Assembly: GCA_028873815.1 (NCBI GenBank)
Contig: JAPPNN010000044.1
Span: 1-64,000 of the forward strand
Source: Gemmatimonadota bacterium
GTDB lineage: Bacteria > Gemmatimonadota > Gemmatimonadetes > Longimicrobiales > Gaopeijiaceae
DNA: 64,000 bases
Direction of reading: 5' to 3'
The notes under the pieces are model-generated. The model was given only the letters and a program-made list of their open reading frames with translations, ran no database searches and had not been told where the DNA came from. Both the position numbers and the translations under genes were made by a program. Shown in pieces: positions 9,227 through 18,916 of this stretch (positions are counted from its first letter, which is position 1; each line of letters starts with the position of its first letter).

Positions 9227-10380
9227 ATACTCTCCAGTCCTCTTCCGGGCGCCAGATTCCGCAGAAACTCGTCGACCGGAAGGCAGAGCACTCCCCTTCG
9301 CTCCAGCGGGCGTTCGCCGCGATAGAGCAGCATCCTGTGAGCTTCCGGGTACTCGGTGCCGAAGGCTCGCAGACCGCGGAGATCGGCGGGACGGATGCGG
9401 CCGGCGTTCATGACGTCGACTCCCCAGATACCGGATGGTCCGTAGAGTACGAAATCGACTTCGGCGCCCCCGCGTGTGCGCCAGTAATACAGCCTGTCGC
9501 GCGTTCGCGAGTAGGCCAGCCACGCGCGCAGGTGTTGTGCGACCAGTCCTTCAAGTGCGGGGCCGGCGATCTCCTCGGGGCGATCGAGCGGACCCGCGGG
9601 GCGAAGGCTCCGGAATACGCCGCAATCGAAGTAGAAGAATCGGGGGTGCGACACCACGCGCCGCCGCGCCCGCCGGGTGAAGACGGGAAGGCGGAATGCC
9701 AGCAGGAGGTCTTCGAGCAACTCGAGGTAGCCCGATACGGTGGACCGGCTCGTCTCGCATTCGCGCGCGACTGCGCTGACGTTGAGCGTCGCCGCGTGGG
9801 AGAACGCGGCTGCTTCCAGGAAGCGCGAGAAGCTCCCCACGTTGCGGGCCAGGCCCTCGGCGCGCACCTCCTGCTCCACGTAGAGAGAGGCATAGGCGGC
9901 CAGGGCCGACGCCGGATCGTCGGAGGACACGACAGTTGGGACGGTTCCCAGTGTCAGCGAGGTGCCGAGGTCGAACCCGGATCCCAGTTCCCCCGCCATG
10001 AACGGATGCATCGTCCGCATGACCGCGCGTCCGGCGAGCAGGTTGACGCCTCCGCGGCGCAGCTTCCGGGCGCTGGATCCGGTCAGCACGAACCGCCGGC
10101 GTTCTCCGCTCTCCATGAGTTCGTGTACGACATTGAGGAGCTCGGGAACGCGTTGGATCTCGTCGACCACCACGGTTCCGCTGCGGGGCACGGCACGCAC
10201 CAGCTCCCGCAAGCGCTCCGGGCGAGCCGCGAATCGACGGAACTCCTCGGGGCGCAGGAGATCCAACACGAGCGCATCGGGGAACCTCTCGCGCAGCCAG
10301 GTCGTTTTTCCCGTGCCACGCGGGCCGAAGAGGAAGAAGCTCCCCGCGGGGACAGTGAAAACTCGCGGTAGAGTCGTCAT
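9217..10380 (-). CDS. AAA+ ATPase with C-terminal DUF4143 domain
   Basis: This encodes 387 aa. Walker A is GPRGTGKTT (residues 19-27) and Walker B is TVVVDEIQ (about 69-76), followed by a sensor-like FVLTGSSARKLRRGG. The C-terminal part matches the DUF4143/PD-(D/E)XK-like region: ARECETSRSTVSGYLELLEDLLLAF, FFYFDCGVF, LEGLVAQHLRAW and YYWRTRGGAEVDFVL. In this family a second acidic residue and a lysine (EVK) usually follow, but here the segment reads VDVMNAG (about 320-326), so the lysine is missing. The family is widespread and has no settled function; some members are linked to toxin-antitoxin or defence contexts. It lies 58 bases downstream of the S9 peptidase gene on the same strand, and a dyad overlaps its start codon. 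Confidence 0.88.
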   Translation of the reverse strand: MTTLPRVFTVPAGSFFLFGPRGTGKTTWLRERFPDALVLDLLRPEEFRRFAARPERLRELVRAVPRSGTVVVDEIQRVPELLNVVHELMESGERRRFVLTGSSARKLRRGGVNLLAGRAVMRTMHPFMAGELGSGFDLGTSLTLGTVPTVVSSDDPASALAAYASLYVEQEVRAEGLARNVGSFSRFLEAAAFSHAATLNVSAVARECETSRSTVSGYLELLEDLLLAFRLPVFTRRARRRVVSHPRFFYFDCGVFRSLRPAGPLDRPEEIAGPALEGLVAQHLRAWLAYSRTRDRLYYWRTRGGAEVDFVLYGPSGIWGVDVMNAGRIRPADLRGLRAFGTEYPEAHRMLLYRGERPLERRGVLCLPVDEFLRNLAPGRGLESIAG

Positions 10381-10401
10381 AATGACAGGTAAAATGACGA
10401 C
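10373..10401. promoter_or_regulatory. inverted repeat across the ATPase start codon, candidate operator
   Basis: GTCGTCAT (10373-10380) and ATGACGAC (10394-10401) form a perfect 8-bp dyad with a 13-base spacer. A third ATGAC at 10382-10386 makes an inner dyad, GTCAT-A-ATGAC. The left arm is the start of the minus-strand ATPase gene, so a protein bound here would block its translation start or promoter. The arrangement suggests autoregulation. Confidence 0.4.
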
Positions 10402-10438
10402 ACTACCGCCGTTTTACAACTACCGGGCTTGTTATCAC

Positions 10439-13099
10439 CTACCCCTTCGGCTGATCCCCCTGAAGCTCAAGGATGTCCACGTTCCACTGGCTGTCGCCGA
10501 GCAGGTGCTTCACGAAGTACTCCGCGCGGAGCCAGAACCAGTAGTTGCTCATGTTCCCGAAGCCGTGGCGCTGGCCGGGGAAGATGAAGAAGTCGAAGCG
10601 CTTGTTCGCGCGGATCAGCGCCTCGGCCATGCGGAAGGTGCCGGCGTGGTGGACGTTGTTGTCCACGTCGCCCGTGGTCAGCAGCAGGTGACCCTTCAGG
10701 TTCGCCGCGATGTCCGAGTTCCGGTCGATGTCGTACTCGAAGCTCGTGACGGCGCCGGTCGAGTCCTTCACCTCCTTGACCCCGTCGTGCTTCTCCGACC
10801 AGTTGGCGTTGTAGACGTCGTTATTGTGGTTCCCGGCTGACGAGACGGCCACCTTGAAGAAGTCGGGATAGACCAGCATGGCCGCGGTGGACATGAAGCC
10901 GCCGCCGGAGTGCCCGTAGATCCCCACCCGGTCGATGTCGATGAAGCCGTGGCGGTCGGCGAGCTGCTCGATCCCCGCCTTCTTGTCGGCCAGGCCGTAG
11001 TCGCGGAGGTTGCCGTATCCGTAGTTGTGGTACCACTTCGAGCGGTCGGGGTGGCCGCCGCGGTTCCCGATCGTGATGACGATGAAGCCGAACTGCGCGA
11101 GCGCCTGCTCGGTCTGGTTCAGCGAGAACGACTTCGACACCGACTCGGTCTGCGGTCCGGGATATACGTATGCGATGATCGGGTACTGCTTCGCGGGATC
11201 GAAATCGTATGGCTTGTACATGACCCCGTAGATATCCGTCACGCCGTCGTCGGCCTTCACCTGGTAGGTCTCGGGGTACTGATATCCGGCGGCTTCGAGC
11301 GCTGACAGGTCGGCCGTCTCCAGGTCCATGATCCTGCGCCCGGAAGCGTCGATGAGCGCTGACTGAGGATTGGTGTCGACGCGCGAGTAGTTGTCGATGA
11401 AGTAGCGCGCGGATTCGGAAACGACGACCTGGTGATCGTAGTTGCCGGGGTTGAGCAGGGTCAGGCCGCTGCCGTTCAGGCCGACGCGGTAGGTGTGCAT
11501 GTAGTACGGGTCCTCGCCCTGCTCGCGTGCGTTGGCGCGGAACACCGCATATCCCTCGTCCTCGTTCACGCCCATGAGACCGTCGACGTGCCAGGGGCCT
11601 TCGGTTAGACGAGTGCGCACCGTGCCGTCCGCCGCATAGCGGTAGAGGTGCGCCCACCCGTCCCGCTCCGACCACCAGATCAGGTCGCCGTTCTCCAGGC
11701 GCGCGGGCGACTGGTGCTCCACGTACGTGTTCAGGCGCTCCTCGATCACGGCGGTGACCTCTCCGGTCGCAGGGTCGGCCCTCATCACGTCCACGCGGTG
11801 CTGGTCGCGGCTGCGGCGCCAGAAGTAGAGCTCGTCGCTGCTGTCCGAGAGCCACTTCGTGATGCTCGGCTCGGTCGAACCGCCGCCTCCGCCAAAGAAG
11901 AAGAAGCCGCCGAAGCCACCGAAGCCGCCGAACTCGTTGAAGATCCCCATCCGCTGGTCCTTCCACGGCTCGTCGTCGATCTGAGACATCTCGCGCGACT
12001 CCATGTCGAAGACGTGGAGGCTGGTCTGCGTGACGTTCTCCTCGCCCGGCATGTCGTACCGGTAGCTCTCCAGCTTGGGCCGCGTATTGCCGACCGCGTG
12101 CACGACCCACAGATAGTCCACCTCGCGGCGATCCTGGCGGGTGAGCGCGAAGTAGCGCGAATCGTGGGACCACGTCGTCCCCGACCGCTGGCGTTTCTCG
12201 AACTCCTCCTCAGTCTCTTCGTCGTTCTGGCCCCGGCCCTGAAAGCCCCAGCTGAAGTCCTTTTCGCCGTCGGTGGTCAATTGGATCTCCTCGACCTCGA
12301 CGTCCTCTTCCGCCTCCTCGGCCTCGTCACCGCTCTTGCCACGCCGCGCGTCGACGATCTTCATGTATTCCTCGTAGCTCATCATCCAGAGGTTGAACTC
12401 GCGGCTGAACACGACCCACGCGGTGTCCGGCGACACGCTGGCCCAACCGGGGTGGCTGTCCGGCTCCTCGTAGTCCTCGAGTTCGCGGAGCGTGCGCGTG
12501 GTGACGTCGTACTCGAAGTGGTGGACCCTCTTCCGCGTCCGCGGCCTGGGCGGGCCGCGCTGCTGTTCGTCCTCCTGGTCCTCCTCGACGTCCTCCTCAT
12601 CGTCCTCTTCCTCCTCCACCTCCTCGTCCTGAGACGACTCCACGTCGAACTGGATGGTGTTCGGCCCCGTGAAGCGGATGGCGCGGATCGGCAGGTGCTG
12701 CGCGTCCCACGGATCCCGCGTGATGCGGGTCAGCTCGGCGGCGATGCGGTCGTTGTCGAAGATCTCGGTCTTCGTGCCCTGGCCGGGATCGACGAGGTAG
12801 AAGTGTCTGCCCTCGGACGTCTCCCACTCGTACCAGAAACGGTCCGTGTCCTCGATCCACCGCGGCGTGACGCGCAGGGAATGAACCAGGTCGCTGACCT
12901 TGTAGGGGGCGAAGCGAGCCGCAAGCTCGAAGTTGGCGGAGCCGGGGCCTCCGACCTTGATGGACCCTTCCTCCTGGGCGGCGACGGGGCTGCTTGCGGC
13001 TCCGAGGGCCCCAAAGGCCAGAGCGGCCGGGGCGAGCAAGCCCAGGGCGAGGGTGAAGGGGAAGCTGGCACGCGGACGGGTGACGGTGCGGCGGATCAT
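10439..13099 (-). CDS. DPP-IV-like S9 family peptidase (copy A)
   Basis: This encodes 886 aa. The ATG at 13099 has GGAGG upstream, and a signal peptide ends near PVAAQ, so export is expected. An N-terminal beta-propeller-like region (about 60-600) with repeated SPD/SHD blocks precedes the alpha/beta-hydrolase domain. The nucleophile lies in YGHSGGG (Ser731), the acid in GDVDNNV (Asp811 or 813) and the His in RHGFG (His845). The family removes dipeptides from peptide N-termini or cuts after proline. Two insertions are odd: an almost purely acidic run at about 158-178 and a Gly/Phe-rich stretch at 390-407. It is divergent from a second S9 peptidase at 13252, with a 152-base shared control region. 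Confidence 0.92.
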   Translation of the reverse strand: MIRRTVTRPRASFPFTLALGLLAPAALAFGALGAASSPVAAQEEGSIKVGGPGSANFELAARFAPYKVSDLVHSLRVTPRWIEDTDRFWYEWETSEGRHFYLVDPGQGTKTEIFDNDRIAAELTRITRDPWDAQHLPIRAIRFTGPNTIQFDVESSQDEEVEEEEDDEEDVEEDQEDEQQRGPPRPRTRKRVHHFEYDVTTRTLRELEDYEEPDSHPGWASVSPDTAWVVFSREFNLWMMSYEEYMKIVDARRGKSGDEAEEAEEDVEVEEIQLTTDGEKDFSWGFQGRGQNDEETEEEFEKRQRSGTTWSHDSRYFALTRQDRREVDYLWVVHAVGNTRPKLESYRYDMPGEENVTQTSLHVFDMESREMSQIDDEPWKDQRMGIFNEFGGFGGFGGFFFFGGGGGSTEPSITKWLSDSSDELYFWRRSRDQHRVDVMRADPATGEVTAVIEERLNTYVEHQSPARLENGDLIWWSERDGWAHLYRYAADGTVRTRLTEGPWHVDGLMGVNEDEGYAVFRANAREQGEDPYYMHTYRVGLNGSGLTLLNPGNYDHQVVVSESARYFIDNYSRVDTNPQSALIDASGRRIMDLETADLSALEAAGYQYPETYQVKADDGVTDIYGVMYKPYDFDPAKQYPIIAYVYPGPQTESVSKSFSLNQTEQALAQFGFIVITIGNRGGHPDRSKWYHNYGYGNLRDYGLADKKAGIEQLADRHGFIDIDRVGIYGHSGGGFMSTAAMLVYPDFFKVAVSSAGNHNNDVYNANWSEKHDGVKEVKDSTGAVTSFEYDIDRNSDIAANLKGHLLLTTGDVDNNVHHAGTFRMAEALIRANKRFDFFIFPGQRHGFGNMSNYWFWLRAEYFVKHLLGDSQWNVDILELQGDQPKG

Positions 13100-13251
13100 T
13101 CCTGGCCTCCGTTGGGGTGGGAAGCGGCGTGGGGAGCGCCGGGTGGCGCTTGTGTACCCTGGACACGCATCTTCGCCGAATTGATTGTCGGTCGGCCTGA
13201 CAGGTCGAGGCCGACGGCTGGGGCACCGTGAGAAATGGGAGACTTTGCGCG

Positions 13252-15618
13252 ATGGTGCAAGCGAGGGGCGGTATCGTTCTGTTGTGTCTCTGCGCGGCGA
13301 CGGCGGTCGCCCGGGCCCAGGAGCCCCCGTCCCGCCCCGTCGTCACCGCCGCCGACTACGCGCGCGCCGAGCAATTCCTGCCGGGCAACGCGGTGCGCCA
13401 CCTGACCGGAGTGCCGATCGGGCCGGTGACGTGGGTCGGCGAGACCGACCGTTTCTGGTACCGGGTGCGCACGGAGGACGGGGAGCGGTTCATCCTGGTG
13501 GACCCTCAGGCGCGCACAAGACGCGAGGCCTTCGACCACGGGCGGCTGGCGGCGGCGCTCTCGTTGGCGGCGGACACCGCCTACGATCCGCAAACCCTGC
13601 CGTTCACGTCGTTCGAGTTTGTCGACGAGGGCAACGGCGTGAAGCTCGACATCGGCGCGGCGAAGTGGCGGTGCTCGCTCACCACCTACACGTGCGCCGA
13701 GCGCGACGCGTCCGCCGAATTCGGTCCCGCCGAACTCGCTTCGCGCGACGGAACCCGCGCGCTCTTCACCCGTGACCACAACCTGTGGGTCAGGGCGGCA
13801 GGAGAAGAGGAAGGCACGCAGCTCACCAACGACGGAGAACCGCATTGGGACTACGGGTCGTCCCCGGAGGGCAATACCTCGGCCGTCACGATCCGCCGCT
13901 TCGGCGTTCCTGTGCCGCCCGCCGCGCTCTGGTCGCCGGATGGCCGCTACGTCGCCACGCACCAGCTCGACCAGCGCGGCGTCCTGGAGATGCACCTGGT
14001 GCAGGGCGCTCCCGAGGACGGCTCCAGGCGGCCGCGGCACCACGCGTACCGGTACGCGCTCCCCGGCGATTCGATCATCCCCATGGCCCACATGGTGGTC
14101 GTGGACACGGAGGCGGGCGCGGACAGCGAGACGGGCGCGGTGACGCGGCTGGACGCGGATCCGCTCCATTCCATCTTCCAGTCGCCCTTCACCTTCCAAA
14201 ACGTGTGGTGGGCGGAGGACGGATCGGCCCTCTATACCCTCCGCTTCACTAGAGGCCAGAAGGCCATGAGCCTGGAGGCGGCCGACCCGGCGACCGGCCA
14301 TGTGGGCACGATTATCGAGGAGAGTTGCGCGACCTATTGCGAGGCAACGCCGTCTCTGGCGACGCGCCCCAACGTGCGGGCGCTTGGGGGCGGCGACGAG
14401 GTTCTGTGGTGGTCCGAGCGGGACGGATGGGGTCACCTCTATCTCTACGATGGGCGGACCGGCGAGCTGAAGCGCCAGGTGACGAGCGGTCCGTGGCTGG
14501 TCCGCCGGATTCTGCACGTGGACGAGGCCTCGCGCACGCTGTGGTTCACCGCGAGCGGACGCGAGGGCGGCGACCCGTATTACATGCAGCTGTACAGCGC
14601 GGGGCTCGACGGCGGACCGGTGCGCCGCCTCACGCCCGAGGACTCCCACCACCTCGTCACGGCCAGTCCCGGCGGCGCCTGGTTCGTCGACACCTACGGC
14701 CGGACCGACACGGCGCCGGTTACCGTGCTGCGCGATCGGAGCGGCGCGGTCGTGATGACGATCGAGACCGGGTCGCTGGATGGCCTGGAGGCGCTGGGAT
14801 GGAGCCCGCCCGAGATGGTCGTCACGAAGGCACGGGACGGCTTGACCGACCTCTACGGCCTGATCGTCAAGCCCACCGGCTTCGATCCCGAGGCCGTCTA
14901 CCCCGTGATCGACTACGTCTACCCGGGTCCGCAGACCGCCTGGGTGCCCAAGAGCGTCGCGGATCCCCTGTCGCGGGTGCTGTGGGATGCGCAGGCGACG
15001 GCCGAACTGGGCGCGGTGGTGGTGGTCCTGGACGGCCTCGGAAAGCCCCTGCGCTCGAAGGCGTTCCACAACGTCTCGTACGGCAACCTGCAGGACGCCG
15101 GCGGGCTGGCGGACCACGTGTCGTCGATCAAGCAGCTGGCGGCCTCGAGGCCCTGGATGGACCTGGAGCGTGTCGGGGTGTACGGCTTCTCCGGGGGCGG
15201 ATACATGTCCACCCACGCCATCCTGACCCAGCCGGACTTCTACAAGGTGGCCGTTTCAGGCGCCGGGAACCACGACCAGCGCGGCTACATCGCGCTGTGG
15301 GGCGAGCTCTACCACGGCCTGATGGAGCCGGACGGCGCCAACTACATCCAGCAGGCCAACACGACGCACGCGGCCAACCTGAAGGGGAAGCTCCTGCTGA
15401 TCCACGGCGAGATGGACGACAACGTGAGCCCGGCGCTCACCATGCAGGTGGTGGACGCATTCATCAAGGCGAACCGCACCTTCGACATGCTCATCCTCCC
15501 GAACCTCAACCATGGGGCCGGCGGCGACCCGTACTATATCCGCCGACGCTGGGACTATTTTGTCGAACACCTGATCGGGGCGGAGCCGCCGCAAGACTAT
15601 CGTGTGGTGCCGTCCTGA
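13252..15618 (+). CDS. DPP-IV-like S9 family peptidase (copy B)
   Basis: This encodes 788 aa. I prefer the ATG at 13252, with GGGAG at 13237-13241, over a GTG at 13228 because it opens directly into a signal peptide ending near ARAQ. The DPP-IV-type propeller is followed by the hydrolase domain with YGFSGGG (Ser647), GEMDDNV (Asp722 or 723) and LNHGAGG (His754). It resembles the divergent copy A in order and motifs (RFWYRVRTEDGERFILVDP, WWSERDGWGHLYLY) but lacks its acidic and Gly/Phe-rich insertions. It probably digests peptides in the periplasm or outside the cell. A SusC/SusD pair follows on the same strand after 144 bases. Confidence 0.92.
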   Translation: MVQARGGIVLLCLCAATAVARAQEPPSRPVVTAADYARAEQFLPGNAVRHLTGVPIGPVTWVGETDRFWYRVRTEDGERFILVDPQARTRREAFDHGRLAAALSLAADTAYDPQTLPFTSFEFVDEGNGVKLDIGAAKWRCSLTTYTCAERDASAEFGPAELASRDGTRALFTRDHNLWVRAAGEEEGTQLTNDGEPHWDYGSSPEGNTSAVTIRRFGVPVPPAALWSPDGRYVATHQLDQRGVLEMHLVQGAPEDGSRRPRHHAYRYALPGDSIIPMAHMVVVDTEAGADSETGAVTRLDADPLHSIFQSPFTFQNVWWAEDGSALYTLRFTRGQKAMSLEAADPATGHVGTIIEESCATYCEATPSLATRPNVRALGGGDEVLWWSERDGWGHLYLYDGRTGELKRQVTSGPWLVRRILHVDEASRTLWFTASGREGGDPYYMQLYSAGLDGGPVRRLTPEDSHHLVTASPGGAWFVDTYGRTDTAPVTVLRDRSGAVVMTIETGSLDGLEALGWSPPEMVVTKARDGLTDLYGLIVKPTGFDPEAVYPVIDYVYPGPQTAWVPKSVADPLSRVLWDAQATAELGAVVVVLDGLGKPLRSKAFHNVSYGNLQDAGGLADHVSSIKQLAASRPWMDLERVGVYGFSGGGYMSTHAILTQPDFYKVAVSGAGNHDQRGYIALWGELYHGLMEPDGANYIQQANTTHAANLKGKLLLIHGEMDDNVSPALTMQVVDAFIKANRTFDMLILPNLNHGAGGDPYYIRRRWDYFVEHLIGAEPPQDYRVVPS

Positions 15619-15657
15619 AGGGGTGTTGGGCCCGCGGTCTGGAGCGACCTTCCACAG

Positions 15658-15672
15658 TTGTATACAATATTG
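15658..15672. promoter_or_regulatory. AT-rich overlapping palindromes ahead of a susC gene
   Basis: TTGTATACAA (15658-15667) is a perfect 10-base palindrome and overlaps a second one, CAATATTG (15665-15672). This AT-rich island stands out in a very GC-rich region and lies about 90 bases upstream of the SusC start. It may be an operator or part of a promoter; I cannot assign a regulator. Confidence 0.35.
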
Positions 15673-15749
15673 AGTACGCCCCTATTGCGGGTATGCGGGA
15701 CGGTGGCCTATCTTGCGACGCCGTTGAAGCAGGTGTCTCACCCACACTC

Positions 15750-15769
15750 AAAGGAGAATCCCATGAGAC
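15750..15769 (+). repeat. 20-base leader identical to 20348-20367
   Basis: The ribosome-binding site and first codons of this SusC gene (AAAGGAGAATCCCATGAGAC) are identical to those of the next SusC gene at 20348-20367. This marks the two SusC/SusD units as a tandem duplication and the translation start as conserved. Confidence 0.8.
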
Positions 15770-18700
15770 AAAGCTTCCGTTTGAAACAGCCCACACGATG
15801 GTTGTGGGGGCTCGCCGCTGCAGGTGCGGCGGGCTTCGTGGCTCTGGCGCTGGCCGTGGCGCCGCTGGCCGCCCAGAACACCATCACCGGCACGGTCGTG
15901 GACGGCGGCACTCAGCGCCCGCTCGGCGGTGCGCAGGTGCAGGTGGAAGGGACCAATCTCGGCGTCCTCACGGACAACCGGGGCCGGTTCCTCATCCTGA
16001 ACGTGCCGACGGCAACGGTTACCGTGCGGGTCGTGATGATCGGTTACCGCGAGGCCACGGCCAGCGCATCCAGCGGTCAGGCGGTCACCATCGAGCTGCA
16101 GGAAACCGCGATTTCCCTTGACGAGATCGTTGTGACCGGTGTGGTCGGCGAGCAGGCGGCCCGAGCGGTCGGCAACTCGATCGGCCAGGTCAACGCGGCC
16201 GAACTCGAGGCGTTGGCCCCGGCTGCCGATGTTCAGCGCATGATCAGCGCCACGGTACCCGGTGTCCGGGTCTCGATGGCCGGCGGCGAGGTCGGCGCGG
16301 GGGGCACAACGCGCATTCGCGGGATCGCCAGCCTCTCGCTCGGCGCCCAGCCCCTCGTCTACGTGGACGGTGTTCGCGTGAACGGTCAGGAGAGCAATGC
16401 CGCTTTTGGCTGGTACGCCTTCAACGGCAACTCCCAGCCCTCTCGCATTGCGGACTTCAACCCGGACGAGATCGAGAGCATTGAGATCATCAAGGGGCCT
16501 GCTGCCGCGACGCTGTACGGGACCGAAGCGTCCAACGGGGTGATCCAGATCATCACCAAGCGGGGCCGGACGGGTGCGCCGAGAATCAACGTCACCATGA
16601 AGCAGGGCGCCAACTTCTATCCGAACGTCTACAACATGTTCCCGGATGTGTGGTACCAGTGCAACGGGGTGTCCCAGACCGTCGACGTGGACGAGCGCCT
16701 GAAGTGCACGCCTGGCACGGTGGCCTCGTTCAACGTCCTGCAGATCGACCGCGACGTGTACGGCAACGAGTGGTTCCAGACCGGACACTCGCAGTCGTAT
16801 GGCGCCGACGTGACCGGCGGCTCCCAGCAGATCACCTACTACGTGTCCGCGGACTGGGACCGGGACGAGGGCGTCGTTTCGTACAACTGGAAGAACCGCA
16901 TGAGCGGGCGCGCCAACCTGACCTATACACCTTCCGACAAGCTGGAATTGAATTTCGGCTTGGGTGCGATCCGCTCCAAGGCCCAATCGGCGTCAGCCCA
17001 GCAGGCACTGCCGACGGCCATCATCTGGGCCTGTCCGGCGCCCGGCTGTGAGGCGGGCGACGCCGCCGCTCCCAGCCGCATCGACGGTGGGTATCGGGGG
17101 TACATCGCGTACCTGCCGGAAGCGTACGAGGACGACATCGAGGGATTCCAGCATGTGGACCGCACGACGTTCTCGCTGGAGGCGCGGCACGAGCCCTACG
17201 ATTGGTTTACACACAGGGCCATCGTAGGTGGCGACTTCAGCGGCGTCAGAAACTCCGAACTCTATCGCGCGACGAACCGCGAACCTCCCGGACAGTTCAC
17301 GCCCTGGGGGCGCAAGACCATCATCAACCTCAATACCAGCTACTTCTCGATGGACTACCAGGCCAACGGGATCCTGGATCTCGGAGACAATCTGAGGCTC
17401 ACCACTTCGGGTGGCCTGCAGTACTACCAGCGGCAGGAGTCGTCCACCTTCGCCCACGGCGAGACGTTCCCGGTCGACGCGCTCGAAACCGTTTCATCGG
17501 GTTCGACGAAGCGGGCCGAGGAAGATTTCCTCGAGAACAAGACCTTCGGCGTGTTCGTGCAGGAGCAGATTGCGGTGGCTGACCGGTTGTTCCTGACCGG
17601 CGCCGTGCGTGGGGACGACAACAGCGCCTTCGGCACGAACTTCGACTTTGTCGTGTACCCGAAGCTGTCGGCGTCCTACGTAGTCAGCGACGAACCGTTC
17701 TTCCAGGACATGCTGCCCGGCGTCAACACGCTGAAACTCAGGGCGGCGTGGGGGAAGGCCGGTAAGCAGCCCGACGTCTTCGACGCGATTCAGACCTATA
17801 CGCCCACGGTCGGTCCCGGGGGTGCGTCGGTCCTGACGCCCGAGAACATCGGCAACCCGGACCTGCAGCCCGAGGTCGGGACCGAGATCGAGCTGGGCTT
17901 CGACGCCGGCCTGATGAACGACCTGATCGGCCTGGAGTTCACGGTCTACAGCCAGACCACGAACGACGCTCTGGTCCGTGTCCCCGTCATCCCGTCGAAG
18001 GGATTCCCCGGGGTCCAGTTCCGGAACATCGGCCAGATCAACAACAAGGGCATCGAAATCGGGATCAACGGGCAGGTGTTCAACTCCGACGCGTTGAGCA
18101 TCGATATGGGAGCCACCTTCTCGGCCTTCGAGAACGAGGTCACCGACCTGGGTGGCCAGCCTCCGATCGTTCAGAGTGCTTCGAGCCTGAACCGCCAGTT
18201 CCACGTCGAGGGCTTCCCGCTGGGGAGCATGTTCTACAGACGCGTGGTCAGCGCCCAGCTGGATGGCTCGAGTGGGCGCAACGTGGCCACCAACCTCATG
18301 TGCGAAGGTGGGGAAGTTGCCCCTGGCTCCAACTTCTCGTGGGGCGGCGGTGCTCCCGTTCCCTGCGCGAACGCCCCGGAGGTGTATTGGGGTCAGCCGA
18401 TTCCGAACACCGAAGCGGGCTTCTACACCAACCTGCGCGTCGGACAGAATCTGTCGCTGTACGCGCTCGTAGACTACGTGGCGGGACATCACCTGAGCCT
18501 CGGAGACATCAGCGCGCAGCATCGGTTCTTCCTCAACTCCAGGGCGATCCTCGAGCGCACGGACCCCATTCTGCTGGGCTATGAGGCGCTCGGAGCCGGA
18601 GGTCTCGCGCAGTCGGGCGTAGTGGCGGGCGACTTCATGAAGCTGCGGACGCTGTCGGCCTCGTACACGCTGCCGGAATCCATTGCCGAAATGGTTTGGG

Positions 18701-18897
18701 CCAGCCGCGTGGCGATCACGGCTTCGGTCGACAACCTCTGGACGATCTGGCAGAAGTCGAAGGACTCGTTCGGGCATCCGATCATGGACATCGAGCGTGC
18801 GCGTCAGAGCCCGGGTCAGTTCGGGCTCAACGGCTACGTGCAGGAAGGCTGGCCGCAGATCACGCGGTTCGTGTCCACGGTCCGGTTCACCTTCTAG
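15763..18897 (+). CDS. SusC/RagA-family TonB-linked transporter (duplicate 1)
   Basis: This encodes 1044 aa. AAGGAGA at 15751-15757 sets the start. The signal peptide ends near PLAAQ, followed by a carboxypeptidase-regulatory-like domain (NTITGTVVDGG...). Next come an EIVVTG segment, the plug (PLVYVDGVRVNGQ, IESIEIIKGPAAATLYGTEASNGVIQIITKRG) and a full barrel. The conserved GDFMKLRTLSASYTLPE block near the end and the terminal VRFTF show an intact transporter. It is closely related to the SusC at 20361 along its whole length, and its SusD follows 19 bases downstream. Confidence 0.95.
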   Translation: MRQSFRLKQPTRWLWGLAAAGAAGFVALALAVAPLAAQNTITGTVVDGGTQRPLGGAQVQVEGTNLGVLTDNRGRFLILNVPTATVTVRVVMIGYREATASASSGQAVTIELQETAISLDEIVVTGVVGEQAARAVGNSIGQVNAAELEALAPAADVQRMISATVPGVRVSMAGGEVGAGGTTRIRGIASLSLGAQPLVYVDGVRVNGQESNAAFGWYAFNGNSQPSRIADFNPDEIESIEIIKGPAAATLYGTEASNGVIQIITKRGRTGAPRINVTMKQGANFYPNVYNMFPDVWYQCNGVSQTVDVDERLKCTPGTVASFNVLQIDRDVYGNEWFQTGHSQSYGADVTGGSQQITYYVSADWDRDEGVVSYNWKNRMSGRANLTYTPSDKLELNFGLGAIRSKAQSASAQQALPTAIIWACPAPGCEAGDAAAPSRIDGGYRGYIAYLPEAYEDDIEGFQHVDRTTFSLEARHEPYDWFTHRAIVGGDFSGVRNSELYRATNREPPGQFTPWGRKTIINLNTSYFSMDYQANGILDLGDNLRLTTSGGLQYYQRQESSTFAHGETFPVDALETVSSGSTKRAEEDFLENKTFGVFVQEQIAVADRLFLTGAVRGDDNSAFGTNFDFVVYPKLSASYVVSDEPFFQDMLPGVNTLKLRAAWGKAGKQPDVFDAIQTYTPTVGPGGASVLTPENIGNPDLQPEVGTEIELGFDAGLMNDLIGLEFTVYSQTTNDALVRVPVIPSKGFPGVQFRNIGQINNKGIEIGINGQVFNSDALSIDMGATFSAFENEVTDLGGQPPIVQSASSLNRQFHVEGFPLGSMFYRRVVSAQLDGSSGRNVATNLMCEGGEVAPGSNFSWGGGAPVPCANAPEVYWGQPIPNTEAGFYTNLRVGQNLSLYALVDYVAGHHLSLGDISAQHRFFLNSRAILERTDPILLGYEALGAGGLAQSGVVAGDFMKLRTLSASYTLPESIAEMVWASRVAITASVDNLWTIWQKSKDSFGHPIMDIERARQSPGQFGLNGYVQEGWPQITRFVSTVRFTF

Positions 18898-18916
18898 ATC
18901 ACAGGGAGAAATGAGA

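Noticed and set aside
12548..12626. Acidic run in the DPP-IV-like peptidase considered as a frameshift
   Set aside because: The frame is continuous and conserved propeller blocks resume in the same frame on both sides, so it is an in-frame insertion.
13096..15216. Antisense open frame of about 700 codons over S9 peptidase copy B
   Set aside because: Frame opposite a clear peptidase with a catalytic triad; composition is low-information and repetitive.
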